A program made the translations under genes and the position numbers. Below the pieces are notes generated by a model that had not been told where the DNA came from, made no database searches, and saw nothing but the letters and a program-made list of their open reading frames with translations. Below are positions 11,840 through 20,466 of a DNA stretch of 50,324 nucleotides, piece after piece. Origin of the DNA: Porphyra umbilicalis (lineage: Eukaryota; Rhodophyta; Bangiophyceae; Bangiales; Bangiaceae); NCBI GenBank assembly GCA_002049455.2, contig KV919047.1:52526-102849 (forward strand), read 5' to 3'. Every line of letters starts with the position of its first letter. The stretch's first letter is position 1.

Positions 11840-13110
11840 CCCCGCCCCGCTGCCGACGAGTCCGTCGTTGCCGCCGCCGCCTGGCCGCACGCCTCGTCGC
11901 GGCCGCGCCGCCGCCCAAATCGCCATTCGTGTCATCGTCGGCGGCGAATCGGCGGCAACGGCAGCGACGGCGGCGGCGAGGGCGTGCCGCAGTGGCGCCT
12001 CGCAGGTGGCGCGGCGGAGGTCACGCGGCCTGCCCCCGCAGCGGGGGGATCGTTACCCCCCCGCAGCCCGCACAGCGGCCAACGCCGACGATACGGCGGT
12101 GGCCGCGCCACAGCCCCCCCAGCCCAGCACCCCCCCCCCGCGCACAACGGCGGGTCGTGCTTGCCGCCGCCGCGCCGCGCCCCGCTGCCGACGATGCCGT
12201 GGCTGCCGCCGTCCCCTGGCCGCTCGCCTCGTCGCGGCCGCGCCGCCGCCAAAATCGCCCTTGTCGTCTCCGTAGGCGGCGGCGAGGCCGCGGCGGCAGC
12301 GGCGGCGGTTGCGCGGCATGCCACCGACGCGAGGGTCCTCAGGCAGCCGCTGCTGCCAATGCCGCCGTCGCCGACGATGCGGCCGTAGTGCTGACGGGGC
12401 CGCGGCAGCGGCAGCCGCCCCAAAACACGAGCCACTCGCGCCGCCGCCGGCAGCGCCGCCGAGCCACGCCACAGCCCCCCCCCCGCACAGCAATCCCCCC
12501 CCCACTCGCACCGACGCGCAGCTCTTGCCGCCGCCCCGCCTCGCCCCGCCGCCGACGACGCCGTCGTTAGCATCGCCACCTTGCCGCACGCCTCGTCGCA
12601 GGCCCACAACAGTGCCGCCGCGCGGGTGGGGCGGCGGCGGTCGCGCGGCCTGCCGCTAACGCGGAAAGGCTCACCCTCTCGCTGCCGGCAAAGCTGCCGG
12701 CGCCGATGTTGCGGCCGTAGCGGTGCCGGGGGTGCGGCTGCGGCGGTGGCTCCAAAACAGGAACCACTCGCGACGCCGCCGGCCGCGCCGTGGCGCCACT
12801 CCACCCCCCCCCCCCCCCGCTCAGCACCGCCCCACCCTACAGCACCGACTTACAGCTCTTGCCGCCATCCCGCTCGGCCCCGTCGCGACCAAAACCCCCC
12901 CCCCACCCGCACAGAGGTGCTGCTCTTGTGGCCTCCCCGGCCCGCCCCGCCGCCGACAACACCGTCTTTGCCACCGCGGTCTTGCCGCGCGCCTCATCAC
13001 GGCCGCGCCGCCGCCCAAATTGCCGTTGGTGTCGTCGTCGGCGGCGGCCCGGCGGCGGTGGCAGCGGCGGCGGCGGCGCGGGCGCGCCAGAGCGGCCACG
13101 CGCGCGGCGC
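11840..13110 (+). repeat. Degenerate GC-rich repeat, about four units of 340-400 bp
   Basis: Blocks beginning near 11850, 12190, 12545 and 12950 share the order CCGCCGCCGACGA, then TTGCCGC.CGCCTCGTCGC, then CGCCGCCGCC(C)AAAT, then a GTCGTCGGCGGCGG-like stretch. They are separated by C runs (12115-12140, 12475-12505, 12806-12820, 12896-12906). Identity between units is clearly lower than in the other two arrays. All frames on both strands look open because the sequence is almost stop-free, and there is no credible protein. Confidence 0.6.
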
Positions 13111-13169
13111 GGCGGCGATCTTCTGCGTTCCGCTGCGCGTTAGAACGTCCGTCGCGAACGCCTATGGAG

Positions 13170-13268
13170 CTAGTGAAGGGGGAGGGGGGGTGGGGGGGGC
13201 GTGGGGGGGTAGTGGGGGGGGGGTGGGGTGGGGGCGACGGGGGGTGGGGGGGGGTGGGGGGGGGGGGT
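13170..13268 (+). other. G-rich, G-quadruplex-capable tract
   Basis: About 100 bases consist almost entirely of G runs of 4-12 separated by single T, C or A. This gives many more than four GGGG blocks at loop spacing of 1-5 nt. It lies 230 bp inside the right end of the inverted-end element. A structural role is inference; the tract is also prone to length errors in assembly. Confidence 0.6.
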
Positions 13269-13543
13269 AAGTGCCGTGGTACACAAAAATCGCTGTGGCC
13301 GTGGCGCCGGCGCGATGCGCTATCGCGTCCCACACGGCATCGGCGCACCGCGACGTCGTCGTCGTCGTCGCCGACGACTGTGCACCGCCCTGCCCCATCG
13401 AATCTGAAGCATTTCGAGCGACAACTAAACATTGAGGTTGAAATAAGAACTTACTTCAAAAAGAAGAAGTTACATTCGAAAACAAAAGTACAGCTTGTGT
13501 TCTCGTTCTTGTTCGGATCGGCCAAAATTGGGCATCCTGCAAT

Positions 13544-14290
13544 ACCCGCCTCGAGAACTGGCCAACGGCGAATTTGAGACACGTTTCTGCAACGTGTGCC
13601 CAATATGGCGTTGGCCCGACATTGGTGGGAATGCTCTGAAGGGAGATTTCCACGTCTTGGGTGTTTGTAATTCCTCTTATGCAAGAACTGTCAAACGAGA
13701 TGTCGACAATCCGGCAACGCCTCGCCCGGTGTGGCGACACAGCGCCGCTGCCAACGGTCGGGTGGTCTGTCCCGCTTGGCTGCACGCGTCTGGGCCCGCG
13801 CCAGGGGGTGTGCACAGGCGTCGCCGCTCCATCGCGTCGGCTGCTCTAATAAAGGCTTAATTTCATCCCCACCGGAAAAGAAAATCACGGCTCGCCTCGG
13901 GACAGCCTTGCGTGGTCGGGGGTATTTTCCGTTCCCGCCGGGGCGCTCCTGTTGTCCTGCTGGAAACAGCACCCAAGCCAAGCAAATGTCTGTACGAGTT
14001 CTTCACACAATGATTTCTCTGATTAGAAAATCATGTGCCACGTCATACCAGATCCGCAGGCTAGAATATTTATACAAACATCCGTGATTCAATAATAGAA
14101 GGTGCCCTTCCGGTTGTCAGCGGGTATAAACACGAACTGGTCGATGCGACTACGATCGCTGCCGACGGCGTCGCCACCACACCGAGGCGCCCTCGTGCAT
14201 GCGCGCGTGGCTCGCTTGGCTGCGCGGGTGCTCGCGGGGCCGCCCTGTCGTTTGCCCGCGCTGGCCCGTCGACCCCCCGTCTGCAGCACC
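13544..14290. other. Spacer without recognisable gene
   Basis: Mixed-composition sequence follows the right end of the inverted-end element. No frame carries a recognisable motif. A TAATAAAG at about 13850 resembles a polyadenylation-type signal, but no gene can be assigned to it. Confidence 0.4.
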
Positions 14291-14760
14291 ATGTCGCCGC
14301 GCGGCACGTCTCGTGGTGGGCGTTGCGCGCGGGACGCGGCGCATGCCGCCGTGCAGGATGCCGTGGCGTCGCTCGTTGGGGTGCGCCGCCACATGCTGCC
14401 GCCCCACCCGAGTGCGGCGGCGGCGCCTGCGAGCGCCGCGAGCGCCGCCAATCGAGTGCGCCCACCCCCCCCCCCTGCCTGTCGAGGCAGGTGGCTCGCC
14501 GGTGCGCCCCGTGGGTGCCAAGCGCGCCCGCACCGACCGGCCATTGTCGGGCGGAGCCCCCAAGCGCCGCCGGCGGGGCTAGACGGGCGACACTGTGCCC
14601 GAGCCCGAATTTCCCGCCCCGCTCCCGCGGGCGACGGCGGCGGGCCACGACGCGCACGTGTTGCGGCTGCGCGAGGTGCTGGCGATGCTCATGGCCGCGC
14701 CGCACAGAGGCCTCGGGCTGACCCTGCCCTTTCCCCGGCGCAGTGGCGCTTCACTGGGGG
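14291..14760 (+). pseudogene. Possible decayed ORF with basic, NLS-like segment
   Basis: A plus-strand reading starts with an ATG at 14291 and passes through an Ala-rich helix-like stretch. It changes frame at the C run 14466-14477 and continues through a basic segment containing KRARTDRPLSGGAPKRRRRG. A TAG at 14581 follows, after which the same frame stays protein-like (VPEPEFPAPLP, then LRLREVLAMLM). Composition and continuity favour a degraded coding sequence, but there is no recognisable domain. It could be a chance open frame in GC-rich DNA. Confidence 0.25.
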
Positions 14761-15183
14761 TGGGACGCAAATGTCATTGCTGGCAATGGGGACCCACATT
14801 GGAATCTGAAATCGACCTGTGCGTGGTCATCAGGGCCGATTTTTTCTTCAAGCCCATGTGGATTAACTTTCCGGGCCGACGGGGGTGTATTGCTTTACAG
14901 CGTTAGAAGCGTCTCAACGCGATGAAGAATGCCCCGCCGTGGCCGTCGAGCTCAACGCACCGGAAGTGCGCTGCACATGACGTGGTGGAACGCGGCCGCA
15001 GCGCACTCCACATCGGCATGTGGGGGATGGAAGCCAGTCCTCCTCTACGACCATGGCATCGTTTGCACTCCCCCCCCCCCCCCCTGGCCACCGCCACCGG
15101 CACCGCTCCCGCCGCCGCCGCCGGCCTTGGCGCTGCCGCTCGCCGCGGCAGAATAGTCAAGCGATCGCGACGTCACCACCTCC

Positions 15184-15723
15184 TCAAAAAGCAATAAGCT
15201 TGCAAAGCAGATGGGAACGGGGGCGCTCGGCGGCCCGTGCAATGCCACGCAAAAGAGCCCCATCCCTCCTGGCCCACGCGACAAAGTCGGGCCCGCGCAC
15301 TCGCTCAATAAACAACTGCAACATCATGAGGTCCTCCGACAGCTTGTCACACAGATGCTCTCGTCCCGCTGCGTCAGCCGCGTACGGGATGGTCCCCCCC
15401 AGGACAGCGTCCACGATATCCGCAGACGGCAGCACCGACGCGATGGCAGTGTCTTCAACCGCAGCCTGCAGCAACGAGACCCCGCAGCCAGCCTCGTCAG
15501 CGCCCATCACGTGGAAGTCCCCACCGGCCATAGTCGCGTTCTCTTCCCCATCTGGGTCGTCGTCAGTGCCGACAAGCACCCCATCAAGCCGATAGAGACG
15601 GCCCCCCTTCACGGGCTCATCCTCACCCGGCATCCAGTCCACCGGCAGGAGCTCATCCTCGCCCACATCCTCAAGCCCCTCGTCCCGCTGGACGACTGCA
15701 GCTAGTGCGGTCGTCGCCTTCCT

Positions 15724-15762
<39 letters not shown>

Positions 15763-16424
15763 AGCCGCCGCCACCGCGGCCGCCGACGAAGACAACCCCG
15801 TCGACGTCGACCCTGTCGCCCCGGTGCGCCCCGCCGCGCGTGGCGCTGCCGCCGCAGGTGCCACCATTCCCCCGCCCAGCGCAACCTCATCCGCTGTATC
15901 GTCATCGTCCTCGTCTGATTCGGATGTCCCGGCGGCGAGCTACTTCATTGCCTTGGAAGCGACGCCGCTGACAGCAGACATCAGACCACACACACACATA
16001 CAGATACGGCGCTGTGCCGCACAGCGTGAGGCCGCACAGCGTGCGGCCTCACGCTCTTGCTGCAGCGTCCGTTCCATGCTCAGCTACAAATTGTGAGTGT
16101 TGTCCTTCTTCAACAGGTCCGGTTCGGCATCAAGGGACAGGAGCAGGGGCACAACCCCGACCAACTCGAGCAGCGCTGCCGCCGCCGTGTCTGACGCCGT
16201 CGCAGCCGCCTGCTTGGCCGTCGTGGCCACCGCCTCGGTAGTATCAGCGGCAGTGGCGCTGTCCTCGACCGCGACAGGCGCCGTACCGGCCGCTGCCGCC
16301 GCCACCGCCGCTGCCGTTGCAATCGCGTCCGCTTCCGCGGCGGCCGTCGCCGCCGCCACCGTGGCATGAGCCCTGTCCACCTCCGGAGCTGTCGGCAACG
16401 GCGCGTTTGGGTCGACTGTCACGG
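15184..16424 (-). pseudogene. Ala-rich and acidic ORF relic, downstream of the transposase-like ORF
   Basis: Two minus-strand blocks read as protein. The upstream block, 16424 to 16084, is Ala/Thr-rich and ends at a stop after KKDNTHNL. The downstream block, 15943 to 15184, starts after an in-frame TAG with an acidic stretch (SESDEDDDDTADE). It goes through a poly-Ala tract encoded by the (GCC)n microsatellite at about 15725-15765, then a better-mixed acidic/hydrophobic region, and stops after LLCKLIAF. The TAG before CTCGCC at 15943 could be a 3' splice site, so an intron at about 15944-16084 is possible. No known domain. It has the same orientation as, and lies immediately after, the next feature, so it is probably part of the same decayed gene. 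Confidence 0.4.
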
Positions 16425-16438
16425 AGAGTGAAGGTTCC

Positions 16439-17512
16439 CTAGACGCGTAGCGCCATTACAGCATTGACTTCATCAATCACGGAGGATCCCACTCTGCAAA
16501 GGCGCGGACATACCACAGTCTCGCGGGTAAACAGCACCTGCTCTGCGAACGACCGCCCATCGACGCCGAGAAACTCTAGGGGGTATAGCGCCTGCTTGTT
16601 AACGACTACCTGCCCACGGGAGACGTTGTTGGTCCGCCTAAGGACGTTGCGGTTCATCTCCGCAATCGTTCCCTCGTTGTCGTGACAGACCATCGCAAGC
16701 GTGGGAAACGCCTGACCGACGGACTGACGCACATGCGACAGGGATGCATACACATAGAGGTCGAGCACCCCCGCTTTCTTGGTCTCGGGGTCTAAGAGCT
16801 TGAGTGCGGCGTACATCGGCGCCAAGAGGGAGAAAGACAGCTGCAAGACAGCCGCGGCACGTTCCCGCCCGTTAGCGGGATGGACGCCGATGGCACGGCG
16901 CCAGGACACGGTGAGGACCTGGATGAGCTGGAGCATGACGACGACACCGCTGCTGACGTCACAGTCGTCGCTGAGGATGCGCGGCACCGCCACCACCATG
17001 GCGCACAACCGTGCAAACTCGTGCAGGTACATAGCCCCCAAGTTGTAGCGGCCTAACAGCTTGTAAATCTTGGTGCGCGCAATGTCCATGAAGGCCGGGG
17101 TGAGTAGCGCCAGCAGAAAGTCCATCAGGCACTTGGATATTTTGCCGACGCAGTGGAGGACCGGCGCCTGGATGCGATAAGGGATGTCTCCTAGCAGCGG
17201 GTAGCCGCGCTACCCACCTATGCGGCGGAGCAGCAGGCGATACGCGTCAGAGAGCGGCGCTGGTCATCGATGTGCAGCAGAGCCGCCCGGCGACGTTTCA
17301 CCATCATTTGAAGGACGCGCGCGACCCGTGGCGGAGAGGTGAATGGACCAACCAGGAGAACCGGTCTTTTCTCGCGCGCGACCGCCGCTTTCAAGGCTAG
17401 CCGCCGGTGCCCTGACCGGGAGGCATATTTGCAAAGACGTTCAAAACCCGCGTCGTCTACCAGTGTCGCAACCACTCCTGGGCGATGGTCGAGGCTTGCG
17501 TCACCGTGCCAT
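16439..17512 (-). pseudogene. Transposase-like protein relic, family unassigned
   Basis: A minus-strand protein reading is broken by a TAG at about 17203-17205, a minus-one shift near 17260 and a TGA at its 5' limit near 17512. The coding quality is convincing. It has charged and hydrophobic residues in normal proportion and a long helical core (MDFLLALLTPAFMDIARTKI). It also has an HEFARLC motif and a C-terminal region LDLYVYASLSHVRQ, then CHDNEGTIAEMNRNV, then RTNNVSRGQ. Acidic residues in the CHDNEG segment could be catalytic as in DDE/KDZ-type transposases. That assignment is an impression, not a match. It ends at a TAG at 16439. Confidence 0.4.
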
Positions 17513-17856
17513 TCGTCCTGCCTGCTCCGTCAAAAAGACCGTTCAAGGCCCGTCAGCGCAAGGCGACCGTACTGCCTGCCCCTCGCAGGAAAGCGTTTAA
17601 ATGCCCCAAGGAGCAAGGCGACAGTGGTGACGGATGAGGAAGGGGAGACGGCCCTGCAGGAGGAGGGGAATACAGGCGTGTCTGAGGGGGACCCGCCCAG
17701 CACCCTCACAAACAGTGGTGGCAGGCTGCTAGCCCTGCCCGGTCTTTAGGACTCCACCGCCGCTCGCACCGCTACCGTCCAGTCCTATATGTCGCAGTGT
17801 TTGTCATTTTTGATCGCTGCACCTAGTACGTCGCCGGGCGTTTTGTTTGCTCTGCT
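17513..17856. other. Spacer between opposed relic genes
   Basis: No protein-like frame. The stretch separates the minus-strand transposase-like relic from the plus-strand relic, so it would hold the shared upstream region if both belonged to one element. Confidence 0.35.
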
Positions 17857-18860
17857 TTGTATTGCTGGTGTGTGCTCGTTGTGCGCCGGACGGGTGGACG
17901 GGGCACGGCGACGAGTGGGGCTCGTATGGAGTGCGGGGTTTTGCCTCTGTCAGGCGGCTTGGCACCTCCTACTGACCGGAAACCCTTCTTCGTGCTCTCT
18001 GGATCGGTTTTCTCCTCCCGCGCTTTGTTTTCAACAACCAGTTCGCCGCGCCATCGACGACAACACCGCCAGGGAGCTGCTTTGGGCGGCCAACTTCGTC
18101 GTCAGCTGCTGCTTGACGGGCGGGGGGGCTCAGTCGTCGTCTTTGTTGCGACCGCTACTGACGACCTGGACGCCCTTGAGGTGGCGGCTGCGCTTGTCGT
18201 CAAGGAGGTGGCGACCTACAGCGGCATCTCGGAGGCCGTTGTGTTGTTGCGCGCTCACGCGCCCGACGTCAGGCTGATCCGCAGGCGCGTCACCCCTGTC
18301 GCCGACATGCAAATGCAATTGACCCAGAGGTTGCGGCGGGACACCTCGTCGCTGAAAAATGGACCACCGCGTTGGCGGCGGGAGCCAGGGACACCTTCCG
18401 GCTTCCAAAGGCCATCAGCCGCGTAAAGGCTCGCATCCGCAAGCTGGATACCGACCTCAGGAGGATTCGTGAAGTCGCCGACAAGGCCACCATGGAGCTG
18501 GGTCAACGTGAGCACATCACCAACCACCTCTGCGCGACTGCCCGTAACGCTTTCTGCCGCACCCAGTGGCGCATGGGTTTCGCCCAAGGGATGCGGGAGG
18601 TGATGGCGGCGAGCGTCATGTAGAGTGGATCGACGGGGCAGGACGCGACTGCCGAGCCGCCGGTGCTGCCATCGCCGTCTGCACCCTGACGCCGACGGAG
18701 GTGCCCTCCCTCGGCCAGCACGTGCGGCACAATATGCTCGTGTCGCGAGCCGCCGCCGAGGCGACGCGGTCGGATGCGACCGAGCTGTTGCTCGCGTCGG
18801 AGACGCAGTACCTGACACTGGAGGACTGTGCGAGGCCGGGGCAACAGGCTTCCGTATGTT
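17857..18860 (+). pseudogene. Frameshifted ORF relic with coiled-coil segment
   Basis: Protein-like plus-strand segments follow one another in different frames. The first has DDNTARELLWAANFVV near 18055-18110; the next has DDLDALEVAAALVVKEVA (about 18160-18215), then a segment to about 18350. A third (18372-18623) has KARIRKLDTDLRRIREVADK, typical of a charged coiled coil, and the last (about 18610-18845) has EVPSLGQHVRHNMLVSRAA. At least three shifts are needed and none lies in a long homopolymer, so this one looks truly decayed. Product unknown. It points away from the transposase-like relic and ends where the 105-bp dispersed repeat begins. Confidence 0.4.
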
Positions 18861-18966
18861 ATATTTCCTGGCCTTTAGGACAGGGTACTCTCAAAGTGTA
18901 GTGATGCACACATATACTTAGATCGTGGGACTTGCTCTCCGTTTCAGAGGTGACAGTCTGCATTCA
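18861..18966 (+). repeat. 105-bp dispersed repeat, copy 1
   Basis: It matches 35744-35848 in the same orientation with only a few substitutions. The shared core includes CTGGCCTTTAGGACAGGG, TCTCAAAGTGTAGTGATGC and ACTTGCTCTCCGTTTCAGAG. Both ends drop abruptly to unrelated sequence (after TTTCCTGG on the left, before CATTCATT on the right). It may be the terminus of the decayed element to its left. Confidence 0.85.
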
Positions 18967-20464
18967 TTTTCTCGGCCTGTCGTGCTCTGCTGTTTCGTGT
19001 CGGACATACGGAAAACACTCACCGCCTGTCAGGCAAAGCACTGGTCCCGGCCGAGGTGGGAGTGAGCTGGACAGTGTCCGCACCACGGCCGGAGCGCCAC
19101 CCCCCACAAGCTGGAATGCAGGGACGTTTGTGATTGGCCAAGAGGAGCAACAGCAGTGCATGTCGGGTCCCATCTTTACAGAATGTGCCCGTACGGCCCG
19201 CAAACGCACAATCGACGCACTCGTTTTTCTGAGATTATTTGAGAATCCTGAAGAAAGTCTCGATAACACACTGCTCTGGGCTACTCTACCACATGAGACG
19301 ACTGAGAAAGGAAGAATATCCCAAGAAAACGGAGAATCTCGATTCTGCACGAACCTGGCGGTTGGAGAGCCAATGGCGCGTCGAAGATACGCACTCAGCA
19401 GCTGTTTGATGCTGTTCTAGACCAATGGTTGGCCTGTTTTACAAAGCAGTCCCGGTCTTGGCCGATGAGGACAAAATTGGGGGATCAGCAATACATTGAG
19501 GGAGAATGTCTTTTCGATGCTGTCATAGAATTCCGAGCTTCGTCACTGTAATGGCGGCTAGTCGTCCTGTACCTTTGCTCTTGTGACCACCATGGCGTTG
19601 GGTCCCTTTTTTCTCACCCCGTTGGCGCTGTGTCTTTTTCTCTTCTCCAGTTGTCGCGTCCCCATTGTCGGTCCCCGTTTGATATCTTCATCTTTGTCGT
19701 ATGGTTCTCAGTATAAAGCAATGGTCAGCAAAGCAAACAAGCACAGCACCCGGCGCGCCGCCACACGCAGGGGGAGGTCGACAGCGGAGGCCGCCTGATG
19801 CCTCAAGAAATGAACAAGAGATGAGTAAACACTCCGGCAGGGGCCGGGGGGGGGAACGAGGAAGGACGTGAAACGCATGGAGGAAAAAAACGAACGTCAG
19901 TACAGCGCAACTTGCATGGCGTGCGGATGGGGGGAGGGAGGGGGGCAAAGAATGGGGCAGATGCGGCGCGCAGGCGCAAAGAAAGGGGGGGGGGGGGGGC
20001 AAAAAAAGGGGCGGATGCGGAGCGCGGGCCCGAAGAAGGAGCGGATGCGGCGCGCGCGTCAAAGAGAGAGCATGGCGGTCCGGTGACGACGATGGAGTGT
20101 GGGTGTGAAAGGCCCGACGGAGGGGCCAGATGACAAGATGGTGAAACGACGGAAGAGAGCGGGGAGGCAGTGCAGGCGCGCTGCTGACCATTGCTGGGCC
20201 TTGGTGTGGAGTGTATACTGTACAGTGGGGGTTCCCCGAAGGCATCTGTAAACGCTTTTGGCGGAATCTGTAATCGCTTGCGTGCGTAATCCATCTGGAC
20301 CAGAGCGATCGTGAGCCATCGAATGCTGAAACGTGGATATTCTTGATTGGGCGTGCAGATGGAACCATCCAATCAAATGGCCTAGAGGGTGACCATCAAA
20401 TCGACTGGGGCCATCCATTCTATACAACGTGGCTGCCTGAGCGTTGAGAACACGAATGGATCCC
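18967..20464. other. Spacer with simple-sequence patches
   Basis: No gene is supported. Positions 19452-19494 resemble the ends of the 10974-13543 element (CAAAATTGGG, then GCAATAC). Positions 19940-20075 hold imperfect repeats of about 40-55 bp around GCGGATGCGG.GCGC with a run of 14 G at about 19986-19999. ORFs on the minus strand here are Pro/Ser/Arg shadows. Confidence 0.4.
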
Positions 20465-20466
20465 TA

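Larger units (their letters stand above)
10974..13543. mobile_element. 2.57-kb element with inverted ends, non-autonomous
   Basis: The left end ATTGCAGGATGC (10974-10985), followed by TTTTGGCCGATCCGAACA (10990-11007), is matched in reverse complement at the right end (13497-13543), which closes with GCATCCTGCAAT. About 38 of 47 positions agree. The left end directly abuts the last satellite unit. The interior has no transposase: it is a 0.8-kb featureless stretch, a GC-rich degenerate repeat (11840-13110) and a G-rich tract (13170-13268). No clear target-site duplication is visible beyond a shared TATTGC at the two ends. A diverged relative of the end lies at about 19452-19494. Class and family are unknown. 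Confidence 0.5.
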
